Shown: positions 35,537 through 46,361 of the stretch, one piece after another
Layout of the letters: the number at the start of each line of letters is the position of its first letter
How positions within the stretch are numbered: position 1 is the first letter of the stretch
Source: Tipula vernalis
Taxonomy: Eukaryota > Arthropoda > Insecta > Diptera > Tipulidae
Assembly: GCA_958295665.1 (NCBI GenBank)
Contig: OY282559.1
Coordinates: 258,546,245 to 258,610,244 of the forward strand
DNA length: 64,000 bases
Direction: 5' to 3'
Notes under the pieces: generated by a model
What the model was told of the DNA's origin: nothing
What the model saw: the letters and a program-made list of their open reading frames with translations, nothing else
Database searches by the model: none
Translations under genes and position numbers: made by a program

Positions 35537-35825
35537 TGTAGTAACGTAAATTTTGAATTTTTAAAAATTGTTATTAACGAACATTATGTAAAAGCTTATT
35601 ATAATTTCAATATAGATGTCACTATTTTTATATTAATACCTAGAAACGAAACGTAGAGGGCTCTCGTGGAAGAGTCGAGATATATATATAGAAAAAGATA
35701 CGACAGCGAACGGACGTGTAGTGAAGAAAAGAAGAAATAGAAAATAAATAAATATTAAATAATAAAAAACGTGTTTTGAAAATCTTTTGACCATATAAAA
35801 GAAAACGACTAAAAACTTTACTACA
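35537..35825 (+). repeat. 5' LTR of the deleted gypsy element
   Basis: Begins TGTAGTAACGTAAATTTTG and ends AAACTTTACTACA. Matches 39659-39947. A GATATATATATAGA box at about 35679 may be the promoter TATA. Confidence 0.92.
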
Positions 35826-35910
35826 AAAATTATCAGAAGTGGGATACGAGGTACGAAATTCGATTATTGAAAAAATTATAACATAACCTTAAATAGCACG
35901 TGGAAAAGAA

Positions 35911-36814
35911 ATGAACTTTGGTAGTAATAATGTGAGTTGGCTTCGTAAGGAATTAAAGAATAGGGGATTGATTACAAGTGGAAACAAGGTTACGTTAATC
36001 AATCGTTTAGAAAAGATTCATTCCGAAACATGTGTAGAAAACGAATCAAATGATAGCGAGCAGGGTGACAAAACAGTGATAAATCGATCGCTAACAATTA
36101 ACCACCGGAATCCGACAACTGCAGCGGATAATCAAAACGACCATCAATAAATACCGCCGAAAGCCCAGTATGCATCAACCCCTCATTCAACGCATTATTA
36201 TCAGCCGCAAATGTTACAAACACAATTCAATCCGGTGCAATCATATCAACCATATCATCTACATCAAACGTCATCAATGCCTACTTATATACAAGCTCCA
36301 ACTGGAAACGAACAACAAGTAAACGAAATGTCACCAGCGAAAACGGTGTTGATGACACAATCGCAGGAACATTACATGCCAAGACACTCGATAAGGGATA
36401 TAATTGATCCACTACCATCATTTGATCCAGCGAATCTAACGTCAACGACGGCCGAACAATTTATTAAACAAATTGGAATTATTACGCGAGATATATCAGA
36501 TTAATGAGAGCAGTTTGTTATTAGCGATATCATTAAAACTAAATGGAGCAGCAAATATGTGGTTCAAAGCAACGAGAATAAAAATACGTACACTTGATGA
36601 ATTTTCGCAATTATTCTTAAATGAATTTAAAACAACAATTACCGAAGTAGATGTTCACGAACGGTTAAGGAATAATATGCTTCTAAGAAATCAAGACAAG
36701 TTGACATATTATTACGAAATGATTGGAATAGGTAACTATGCCAAAGTTACTGATGATTCGATATATAATAAATGGAATAAACGATCATCAATTTTCCATT
36801 TCTCTACGATCTGA
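35911..36814 (+). pseudogene. gag: Gag remnant with N-terminal SAP domain
   Basis: The reading frame starts at an ATG and at once shows a SAP-like DNA-binding motif: WLRKELKNRGLITSGNK followed by LINRLEK. It has the LxxxLxxRGLxxxGxKxxLxxRL pattern and lies at residues 7-34. A TAA at 36148-36150 interrupts, then the same frame continues with a Q/P-rich linker and PLPSFDPANL. A frameshift near 36480 leads into the capsid-like region (SLKLNGAANMWFKATRIKIR, then FLNEFKTT and LLRNQDKLTYYYEMI). At least one stop and one frameshift disable it. A SAP domain in a retrotransposon Gag is unusual; it might tether the particle or cDNA to chromatin, which is speculation. Confidence 0.8.
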
Positions 36815-36910
36815 CGTTATTCCGTCTTTAGAAAGGCTTCGCGAAAAATTGTATGGCACGAAAGCACGAAACCAATCAGAGCGAACTCAAATATACGATC
36901 AAATAATATC

Positions 36911-37402
36911 GTGACGTTAGTATTAAACTCAAATACAAACCACGAAACCAACCGGATGCGACAGAACATACCAGGGAATAATCATTCCAATAAACAATTA
37001 AACGCACATCAATCTGGGGACTCGTTTAAACCAATTCGCACTCCACTATCTACGACAACGCGTAATTTTCTTCCACAACCAAATAAATTAACATGTTGCA
37101 ATCGTATGGAGACAGGACATTTCTCTACAAATTGTCCACTTCCAGCGAGGCGAGAACGATGTACTACATGCAACAAAGTTCATCCAAGAGGAGCGCCAGT
37201 GAACTGCAGCACCAGTACACCCGAAAGTAGTGTTCTGATTATTCGACCTTCACAGGAATTCAAAGTCGAAATCGGCATACACATCCCGTCGTCTTTCATG
37301 CGATATCTGACAGCGGTAATTGATACTGGGAGCCCTGCAAACATTATTTTAGCTAAACATGTAGCTGCAATCGGACGTCGAATCGAGAGATCATTCCTAT
37401 GA
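36911..37402 (+). pseudogene. Gag zinc-knuckle and retroviral-type protease remnant
   Basis: The first knuckle reads CCNRMETGHFSTNC; Arg stands where the second Cys is expected, so it is broken. A second Cys/His cluster is CTTCNKVHPRGAPVNC. Protease follows with LTAVIDTGSPANIILAKHVA, the DTGS active site kept. The frame ends at 37402 where the downstream sequence jumps to RNase H. It is in a different frame from the capsid part. Confidence 0.82.
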
Positions 37403-38635
37403 GCTTGAGACCCTTGCAATAATCTATGCCGTTAAACGTTATCACGTATACCTATACACGGTGTGAAATTCAAAATTGTCACTGACTGTGACGCAGTCAA
37501 ACTAACACTTGATAAAAGAAGTTCAAATTCGCGAATAATGCGTTGGGTCATATTTCTTGAGAATTACGAGTACGAAATTGTACATCGATCAAATCATCAA
37601 ATACGTCACGTAGATGCTTTGAGTCGCCGCGTCCCTACCGTGCTGATTTTGAGAGAATGTTCCCTATCACAGCGACTGGCAATCTATCAATCGAACGATA
37701 AAAATATTAGCGAACTTCGTGACGAGCTGCATAAGAATGGCGATTCATCACTTTTTGCTCTAAAACAGTGGTGGCCAAGCCAAATTAGTATTTTTGAAGA
37801 AAATTTGATAATAAATAGAGTAATAAAACTCCGATTAGAAAAAAAGTCAACTGAACAACACGGTATTTATTTAAGTATCCAGAGGCACAGAATATACCAT
37901 CTGAAAATGGATGTGAGGGCCACCGCAATAGTTATTTTATCTTGCAGCATGCTGCCCACGGGCCGCATTTCTCAAAATGAAATAAATATTGCTGTGGCTT
38001 CGACACTCATTCCACAGTGATAAATTCTGTGACTCTGGATAAACAAATAATTACCGCATTATCCTGTTCACTTTTTTTCTAATCCGAGTTTTATTGCTCT
38101 ATTTATTATCAAAATTGGTCAAAAATACTCATTTGGCTTGGCCACCACTGCTCTAAAAGATGGTCTTGTATATCGAAAATCTAACGATAACAAATTACTC
38201 TTTTTTGTCCCTGGAAAGATTGAAAATGAGATTATACGGAAGTACCAGGAAATAGGTCACGTTGGCGTATCAAAGACATGTGAACTTATAAAACGTTCGT
38301 AATATTTTCCACATATGGTCGAGAGATGCAACGAGTTTATTAAGTCTTGTCTTAGTTGTCTAGTTTACGAACCAAAAGGTGGTAAAAAGGAAGGATTCCT
38401 TAATTTATATGAGAAAAATGAGGATCCATTCCATACGATTCATGTAGATCATCTCGGGCCATTTTCCGAGTCTAAACGGCATAATAAATACATTTTAATA
38501 ATCGTAGATGGTTTTACGAAATTTATGAGGATATTTCCAACAAAAACAACAACTTCACGAGAAGGGATAAACAAATTACAAAGTTATTTTAATCAGCTTC
38601 AAAAAAGCGTGTTCCCGCCCAACGCTATAAAGTAG
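37386..38635 (+). pseudogene. RNase H and N-terminal integrase remnant, interrupted by a MITE
   Basis: SYELETLAIIYAVKRYHVYL (about 37396 on) is the central RNase H block, then KIVTDCDAVKLTL and HRSNHQIRHVDALSR. The reverse transcriptase that should precede it is deleted. The linker is split at 37766-38150 by a hAT-type MITE. Beyond it the frame gives GHVGVSKTCELIKRS, a TAA, then the zinc-finger end CLSCLVYE and the core start IHVDHLGPF (first catalytic Asp) and ILIIVDGFTKFMRIFPT. Coding similarity ends near 38615, before the second catalytic Asp. Confidence 0.85.
37766..38150. mobile_element. hAT-type MITE (385 bp, 8-bp TSD CTCTAAAA)
   Basis: Terminal inverted repeats CAGTGGTGGCCAAGCCAAAT and its mirror ATTTGGCTTGGCCACCACTG are perfect over 20 bp. 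CTCTAAAA flanks both ends (37758-37765 and 38151-38158). An 8-bp duplication with CAGxG ends is typical of hAT. Removing it and one TSD rejoins the gypsy coding sequence from LFALK to DGLVYRKS. Confidence 0.96.
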
Positions 38636-39425
38636 GTGTTTTCTATGTGTAGCCAATAAACCCGTCAGAAATTTGTATTCCGAACACTGTTATGCCACCG
38701 TAATGTTTAATAGTAATAGTGCTCGTTCTCTGTCTTAAATATCTGATACAGGTTTAATTAAAGATTATTTTTTGAATTGCCGGTTCAAGCCAAAGTATGA
38801 TTTACTCGTTTTCGTAACCGCAGTGGGTTTCTTATTTATCGGGTGCCAAAATGTCGTATCCAAATTCAAGCCGAGGTCAAATATTGTGTTTGTGAAATGC
38901 TCCTTTTCCAAAAAATATAAAGCGGGGTTCCAAATAATTCTCAATGTCAATCTCTCAATGACCAAGGTTGTTGCGGTATAAAAATATTTAATAAAATCGC
39001 TGTTTTGTTTGTTTTTAAATCACTGTTTATTCTCTGGTTTTATAAATTGTAATGAATTCGATTTTTCTTTCTTTTTCTTATTATATTATAATTATGGTTA
39101 CATAAAAAATATAAGTATACAAAAAACAAAACTGCCAGTCATTATGGTTAGGCTTAAATCGCGACATCTTGATGATATGTACAAACAACTTAAATGAAAT
39201 ATAATGCCATCTGTTAATCAATAGTATAACTAAATAGAAACAATTAAGCTACTTCATATAACAACAAAAACAATAAAAATAAATAAATAAAATTTATCAT
39301 CTGTCAAAATACAGAGGTAAACAGATAAGTATTTTAGAACAATATTGGAATTTTCTTTTAGTTTATTTTTATTAATTTTAGATTTGTAGTTTTCAAATAT
39401 TTATCTTTATACTGTCGTGAACAGT
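38636..39425. other. Unrelated segment replacing part of the integrase
   Basis: This segment stands where the integrase residues from the second Asp to the C-terminal module should be. It has no recognised motif, inverted ends or TSD. It looks like a replacement (deletion with filler or inserted DNA), not a simple insertion, because about 150 codons of integrase are missing. Confidence 0.55.
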
Positions 39426-39666
39426 AGGCGATTTTGTTCTGGTTAAGAACGTCGTGACAGAGCCCGGTATAAATCACAAATTGTTGCCTAAATATAAAGG
39501 ACCGTTCCTCGTTCTTCCTGGAGATAGGTACGTCATCGAGAATATACCTGAGTCTCCGATGTCTCGTCGGGGTTTTAAAAGTACTTACGCGGCATTTAAC
39601 ATGAAACTTTACGATCACGGGCAATCAGAGTCGATTGTAGAGTCAGGAAAAGCCGAATTGTTGTAA
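39426..39666 (+). pseudogene. Integrase C-terminal module of the deleted gypsy element
   Basis: DFVLVKNVVTEPGINHKLLP followed by KYKGPFLVL is the GPF/GPY module that closes gypsy Pol proteins. It ends in TAA only a few bases into the 3' LTR region. The upstream integrase core is lost (see 38636-39425). Confidence 0.85.
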
Positions 39667-39947
39667 CGTAAATTTTGAATTTTTAAAAATTGTTATTAAC
39701 GAAAATTATGTAAAAGCTTATTATAATTTCAATATAGATGTCACTATTTTTATATTAATACATAAAAACGAAACGTATAGGGGCCTCTCGTGGAAGAGTC
39801 GAGATATATATAGAAAAAGATACGAAAAGCGAACGGACGTGTAGTGAAGAAAAGAAGAAATAAAAAATAAATAAATATTAAATAATAAAAAACGTGTTTT
39901 GAAATTCTTTTGAAATATAAAAGAAAACGACTAAAAACTTTACTACA
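39659..39947 (+). repeat. 3' LTR of the deleted gypsy element
   Basis: Direct repeat of 35537-35825 with scattered substitutions and small indels, ending TTTACTACA. The pol stop codon overlaps its first bases. Confidence 0.92.
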
Positions 39948-39968
39948 CTAGGTTTTCCCCAAGACCTG

Positions 39969-41813
39969 GGCCCTATTGCACCAACTACTTATCACATATT
40001 ACTTATCAACTTATCATAATTTTTGATAATTTTCTGTTGTACCAAATTGAAATTTGATAAGTATTTAATTGAGTTATAATAAGTGATAAGCACTCACTTA
40101 TCAAAATTAAGTTGCACCAATTTGCGAAATGATAAATGATAAGTAATATTTTGATAAGCGATAAGTTTGAGGTTTTTGATAATTTTTTCGTAATTCTGTT
40201 GCATCAAAAGTTTTAACTTATCAATCGACTACTTTAATGATAACTTATCCAAAATATCAATAAGAAAAATTTCACTACTCAAATAAATTGATAAGAGCTA
40301 CAAATTGTAGTGGTATGACGGAAGTCTGTTAAAAACATTTTTTTTTGCGGTTATTGTAAGATGAGTACTTTTGTTCAATTTTAAAAGAGTACAAACACAT
40401 TGTTCAATAAAATTATTTATTATTTATAGAGGCAGTTTATCATAGAGGTAAGACAGTTATTTTTCGATATTTTAAAATTATTATAAAGTTATCAAATATA
40501 GGTATTACATCAAATTTAGTGAACAAACTGAAATTTATTAAACGAAAAAATAATTTTTATAAATAAATGCGTCGGTTCGAAAGATTATTCGAGGATGAAA
40601 ACGAAAGAACAAATCGTGTAGCGAAAGCCAGAACCAAATATTCTCTGGACTCGGGAGTGATAAAAAATTTTCGTTTGTCACATGAACAAATTGAGCAGGT
40701 ATTAATAAAAATCGGAGCCAATTTACACCAGGGAAGCGACCGAAATGGCGCATTCAATTCTCTATCGCAGCTACTAACCACACTGCATTGGTTAGGAATG
40801 TCCAGGATAGAATTTTCTTGAGATGGGTAGTTATCCTCAGGTAGCTGGTTGCTTCGATGGAACAATGATTAATATAGATGCACCTACGGTCAATGAAGAA
40901 CTTTGCGAATCGACATAGAAAACATTCACTGAATGCGATGAAAGTGTGCGGCTCAGACCTCAGCTTTTATGCAGTAAATTCAAATTGGCCAGGTAGTGTC
41001 CATGACTGCAGAGTATTGCGATATACAAGGCTATTTAGCAATTTTGAGTTTTGTTTTCGTCCGTTCCCCGGTGCTGTGATTTTGGGTGACAGTGCTTCCC
41101 CTTAAAGGTTGGCTTATCCCACCAATGCGAAGAAATCCGGATGATGCAATAGAGCAAAGATTTAATCGTGCTCATAAGCAGACCAGTCGAATAGTGAAAA
41201 ATCATTTTGGTTTGTATATGACGATTACAATTTTTGTATAATGTAGTTAAATTTAATTTATTTGTTAATAGGAATTCTCTTAATTCATTTGTTATGAAAA
41301 TAAATTGTTTACATTTAAGTACTGTTGCAAAATTATTTACAGTTAGAAAAGAGAATTTATTTTAAAAGCAACAAAAGAAAAGTTTTACAATTGATTCTAG
41401 ACACTGAAGTAAGGAACTCTCAATTGAGAAAGTTTTCTCTTTATTTATAATTATATAGTATACATGCAAAAATATAAATACCATACATGTAAATTACAGA
41501 ATAACAATTTTTTAATTGTTTTGCTATATAAGTACAAAACCATTTTGCAAACACTATCACATTTATAGTATTTTTGTATAGATCATTACAACTTATCATA
41601 AAAATTTGATAATTTGTCAATTGATAAGTTATAGACAATCTGATGTGGAACGCTTATCACTTATCATTATCAAAATTTGATAAGTTTTCAAATTGATAAG
41701 TGAGTGAAGTTTTGTTACTTTTGGTGAAACACTTATCACTTATCATTATCAAAAAAACTAACTTATGATAAGTTGACAAGTAATAAGTGATAAGTAGTTG
41801 GTGCAATAGGGTC
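39969..41813 (+). mobile_element. PIF/Harbinger DNA transposon with repeated subterminal motifs
   Basis: Left end GGCCCTATTGCACCAACTAC; right end in reverse complement GACCCTATTGCACCAACTAC. CTG flanks both sides (39966-39968 and 41814-41816), a 3-bp duplication. About 300 bp inside the left end and 230 bp inside the right end are full of TTATCA/TGATAA words in both orientations. These are likely transposase-binding repeats. The middle encodes a broken HARBI1-like transposase. PIF elements normally also have a Myb-like ORF; none is visible. Confidence 0.92.
40567..41241 (+). pseudogene. HARBI1-like PIF/Harbinger transposase
   Basis: The first frame (MRRFERLFEDENERTNRVAK through RLSHEQIEQVLIKIG) is the N-terminal region. 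After a break, GCFDGTMINIDAPTVNE holds the first catalytic Asp (CxDGT). After a frameshift, HRKHSLNAMKVCGSDLSFY and NWPGSVHDCRVLR (second Asp) and PGAVILGDSA follow. Another 1-bp shift leads into LKGWLIPPMRRNPDDAIEQR and FNRAHKQTSRIVKNHFG. The family normally has Glu where this copy has Lys (RIVKNHFG), so the catalytic triad is also lost. The protein stops soon after, so the tail is cut short. At least three frame breaks. Confidence 0.9.
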
Positions 41814-41816
41814 CTG

Positions 41817-44800
41817 ATATAAGAATGTACAATAACAAACATTCATCAAAGTTGAATACTCCGATTTTTTTTTTTAAGTTCATTCGGCTCTTTGTTACTG
41901 TTTGACAAAGAACGTCTCGATTCTCGTTATCAATATTTTATTTATTATTCATTCCCAATAAATATATTTTTACGAAACAATTAAAAAACCAAACATCCAT
42001 TATACATTTTCATTGATTCTATAAATGAAATTCGTTCATATCCAGAAGCTGAATATTTCATTTGCTTTCTTTTGTACATGGAACATACACATACACATGA
42101 GGATAGCTATTATACACACATATATGATTTTTCATTACTGTTTGTGACAGCGTAAGTTGATTTCACATCCGTTGTTAATTTCTCTACTAATTGAATTGTT
42201 TTTATAAGAAGAGGTGAAACGTACCAAAAATGAAAATTGGACAATTAATTTGTGCGAATATCTTCATTTTGTACATTTTTATTTAGGCTGCATAAATGTT
42301 GGCACACATTTTCTTAGCTATTTATAAAATTGGCACAATCACTTAATTGTTAATGCAAAAATATCTATACGCAGGAAATGTAATATGATTTAAATTGTAC
42401 TGAATGACAGTAGTTCTAAAGAATTTACATATTACGGTATTTTTAAAATTATTTCAAATATGTACATACATACCATATTATTATGTCAATTGAGATACTT
42501 AGGGGCGTGCTGCATATTAAATAACCTCGCTTATACATAAATATTGGTCTATCGCTTTGCTATATATGCGAGTAATTATGTTTCGTTAGGTAAAATATCG
42601 ATTGTACGAGATACTCAATCAAAATTTGAAGAGACACTTCTATCACATATTACATTCTTGTTAAATTTCCACATTGTTATCAAAGTAGAGAGAAAATATT
42701 TCCTTTCTTACGATGAAATAATATTATCGGTTTTCAAAATGGAAAGTTTTCACATAAGAAATTTTTTACTGATCGCAATCATTTGATAGACAATTCATCT
42801 TGTACAATAACTTGAGCAGTTAGGACTATAAACCAACTTGTAAAATTTCCACGACAAACAGTACAAATTTTACAGTTAAATGGGCAAAGTAGTTCGTGTA
42901 AATCTTGCCGATACAGAGCAAGACCACACAATTGGTTCGCATATTTCTTTGTATTAAATTATAATCTACGAGTCTTTTTAACGAGTATTATACTATTTTA
43001 CCATTCTTCTTAATGACTTCAGTAAGTCATTTAGGAAGGAACACTTTAAACTAATTTATGTAAAACAGCATTTTTAGAAAACTATTTCACCGTTATCTGA
43101 GCCGTACGCCTGGCGCCAAGTTTGTTCTCATCCACAAAATTCCAATTTTCAATGCCAAGCATCCCAACTCATTCCAATTTTCAATGCCAAGCATCCCAAC
43201 TCCAAAATACCACGTTTTAGTACGGCTGTGAAGTTTATAAAAATAACAAAAAATGTATACATATGTATTGTAATTACAGTGTAAAATTCAATTCTTATAA
43301 GAATTTTGAGTAAAATATTTTAAACAGATAATTTTAGTTAAATCAAATTTAAAACAAATACAAACTTAAAATGTAAACGCCACAACAAACAAGTGAATAG
43401 CACTTGCCTAGTGTACGAAATATAATGCTGTCAAAATTAACCCGTAAAATCTTTGTGCTTTTAATGAATTAATTTTTTTTTGGTTTGCTTTCGACTTCAA
43501 GTCAGCTCCGTCAATTATTCTCAGTGCATAATGGGCATTAGTTAAAACACAAATTTTGAAAATTTGTGTTGCTTTTTTTTTTAATTAAATTTCATAAAAA
43601 ATAAAGAAATCACTGAGCTTTGCTTCGGCGGCTGCTGACTTATATGAATTCAAGATAAAGTTGCCCAATTTTAAAGGGGTTGTAAAGCAATAGACATTTT
43701 GTCTCGTTTGTCTATTGACAATAAAATTTGCTAAGTTTTAGTTTTACTCGTAGGTAAATACGATTACAATACAACACGATACACAATACGATATACAATT
43801 TATAAATGAAAATTCCAAATTTCCATTTTACAAAATACGTATTTCATCTTTTCCAGAAGTTAATTAATTTAATAAAGAAGATTTCCATTCTAATTTTACA
43901 ATTAAACCTTCCTTTCCCGTATTTTCTAACGTCTCTTTAAATTTGGGTATTGTAGCTCTTTTCGCAGTTGACATTGTCCCAATTTTGTTTCGGCATTATG
44001 TCCCTTTAAAAAAGACACATTCTCGAGAGAAAAAAGAATTGGTATGTTCATATTACTTATATTGAATATTCGCCCAAAAGTTAACACTGAAAGTTCAATT
44101 TTTAGCACCCAAATATGAATTTCAAATCGAGATTGCTGTATATTGAACCTAATTATAATTGTGTGCAAACCTGATCAGTCGTAGTATTATCAGCGAGGAT
44201 ATAGATATAACGACAATACCCGCTTGATCAAGCTTTTAAAAGAATGTGTCAAAAGACAATATTTAACAATCATAAAACAATCAAAGTTGATGGAGCCTGT
44301 ACCGGTTTGAAGTTTTTGTGTTTTAGTATAACTAACCGGAAGAACCGATTTTAATAAAGTGGATAGGTAAAGCTCGCCAAATAGAGGGTTGCTTTCCCAA
44401 CGGTTTTTAAAATCCCGGAAGCCAGGATTCTTCCGGAAAACTGAAATTCGATTTTTAATGATTCTTTATCGTTATAGGAAATAGATGGTTTATAGCTTAC
44501 AGATGATGTTACTTCGTTTTCTGAGGATGTACATTGGACAGTGTTCTGGATTAGGATCTGAATCCTTGAAATTACCTTCAAGTTCCATGTCGTCGAATTA
44601 TAGCTGAACGTCTGAATTACTGTCGGTTCACAAACCTAAGTTCGTTCGCCCGATTTTATTGGATAATTTCAATATAGTTTTTTTGGGGTGTAACTCAGAG
44701 GATGAACCAAAAAAAAATAATAAATTAAATTTAAATTTGCTTCTCTTTTTATATTATTAATTAGGTATACTAATAAACGTTTGGTCACGGGACGACAGTG

Positions 44801-45958
44801 TTCAATGCCGTTAAAAATATTGAAGGTTTGAGTAAATTTTTCAGTAAACTCAATAAACTTTTACCCTTGCCAAAAATGGCTTAAACTTAATCTAAGGCTT
44901 GTAAATTTACTTATGTCTTCCAACAGCAAGGCATTTTTCACACAAGCAATGGAAGAAAACTCATTGACAACGCGTTATTATGTGTGGTAAGTACACCAAA
45001 GTCTGATGAAAACGTCTATTTCTTTTTCCAAAACAATTAATTTCAAATATTAAAAACAACAGCAATTAATTAACAACACAACAGCTGGATAAGATTTTAT
45101 TCACCAGTTACTATTATCTATCTTCTCTCTAAATATATAGAAACAAAAATACTCCGTCAAAAAAAAATCTAAAATATTAATCGTGTTATTATTGGCTGGT
45201 GTAGTGGTCACGTGCTATCTGTTTTGTTCATAATTTAGTTTCTTCCATTTGGTTTATATACAGAGTGTTGCATGACAAACTGTAAATATGCAAGCATTAT
45301 GGCTTCGAAATCGTTACTATTACGCCGTTACAACTTATAAAAGACTTAAAAGTACTGTTAATTCGTTTTTGGCTTGATTCTTTTATGTAGCCAATATTTT
45401 TTTGGTTTCACCGAACAAATTAAAAAAGACCAAATTGAAAATAACGAAAAGAATTGTAACAAAATTAAATTCACAATTGTTTATTTCATAAACGAGGTGT
45501 TGATGGTTTATTTTTTGAAAACCAGTAGAAGCCAATAGCTGCATGCCTTATGGATTGTGAGATTTTGTGAGACATACCGACATATTGGCGGTTTATGTAT
45601 TTACGGTGACAATTTGAAGAAGCTCAATAGAAAAGTATGTGTGGTCATTATTCCCGATATCCCAGAATCCACAAGACTTATCAAATTAAGGGTTTCTATT
45701 AGTCGTACGTCTTGTTTAATCTGAATAGCAGTGTTAATTTTATTCAAATCCAGTCGTTAAAGTACCTCTCATAAAATATTCTCGCTTGCATGCACAATTC
45801 AAATTGCTTTTTTCTCCATTGAAACATTTAAGTTTTTGCATGTGTGATCTGTGAAAATGCGAATGAAAAATGTATATTTCCTAAACTTTGTTGAGGTTTT
45901 TTAATACAAATTAGAATAAGAGAAAGTGGTGAGTGGCTGATTGCCGATGGGTTATGGT
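41817..45958. other. Long stretch with no gene recognised
   Basis: About 4.1 kb of AT-rich DNA. The only clear structure is an exact 32-bp tandem duplication at 43139-43202. ORFs at 43926-44168 and 44351-44581 (minus) have no motif I know. This may be host intergenic or intronic DNA. Confidence 0.5.
43139..43202. repeat. Exact 32-bp tandem duplication
   Basis: The unit starting ATTCCAATTTTCAATGCCAA occurs twice, at 43139-43170 and 43171-43202, without any difference that I see. Confidence 0.95.
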
Positions 45959-45972
45959 TCACTGAAGGAGTT

Positions 45973-46347
45973 TTTTTTTTTTTTTTTTTTTTTTTAAACT
46001 ATGCAATCTTTTTCTGGGGCTCAAGGCACTCCCAACTCTTTCGCAGTTAATTTTACCGTCCTACTTTACGCAGTATTAGCCAAATCGAGGACGTACGGCT
46101 ATAGACCCGCTTTGTATAAACCACCTGCACATTGCATTGCTTCATGCCAACCTATAGTGCTGACATGAAAGGTGGGTCGGCCCATGGATTCTGCACTCTC
46201 AACAGGGGGTCATAGTTGTGTTCATCGTCATCACCGATCGTAATCAGATGATGAAAAATCCCTTTTGCATCCCGCCCCTATCGGGATTCGAACCCGGTAC
46301 CTCCCGATCCAAACGCCGCAGCTTTAACCACTGCGCCGTTTGCTCGG
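45973..46347 (-). mobile_element. tRNA-derived SINE with 14-bp TSD
   Basis: Read on the minus strand it begins CCGAGCAAACGGCGCAGTGG. It has an A-box-like GGCGCAGTGGTTAAAG (46322-46337) and a perfect B box GGTTCGAATCCC (46284-46295), the internal RNA polymerase III promoter. A non-tRNA body of about 290 bp follows and it ends in poly(A), seen here as the T-run from 45971 to 45995. TCACTGAAGGAGTT flanks both sides (45959-45972 and 46348-46361). A SINE depends on a partner LINE; which one is not known. Confidence 0.95.
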
Positions 46348-46361
46348 TCACTGAAGGAGTT

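Larger units (their letters stand above)
35537..39947 (+). mobile_element. Internally deleted Ty3/gypsy element with SAP-domain Gag
   Basis: LTRs of about 289 bp, starting TGTAGTAACG/TGTTGTAACG and ending TACTACA, flank the remains of gag and pol. I count roughly ten differences between the LTRs, so the copy is much older than the 5151 element. Order kept: SAP-domain gag, zinc knuckles, protease (DTGS), then a jump straight into RNase H, integrase finger and first part of the integrase core, an 0.8-kb unrelated segment, and the integrase C-terminal module. The reverse transcriptase is gone. A hAT-type MITE sits between RNase H and integrase. TATCAGAAGTGGGAT follows the 5' LTR and is the likely primer site. 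No matching target duplication was seen. The layout resembles Mag-like insect gypsies, from memory. Confidence 0.88.

Noticed and set aside
35532..39952. Target-site duplication for the deleted gypsy element
   Set aside because: TAAT before the 5' LTR does not match CTAG after the 3' LTR; either a rearrangement or later mutation, so no TSD is claimed.
46284..46337. A tRNA gene from the A and B boxes
   Set aside because: The cloverleaf is not completed and the unit is followed by a SINE body, poly(A) and TSD; it is a tRNA-derived SINE.
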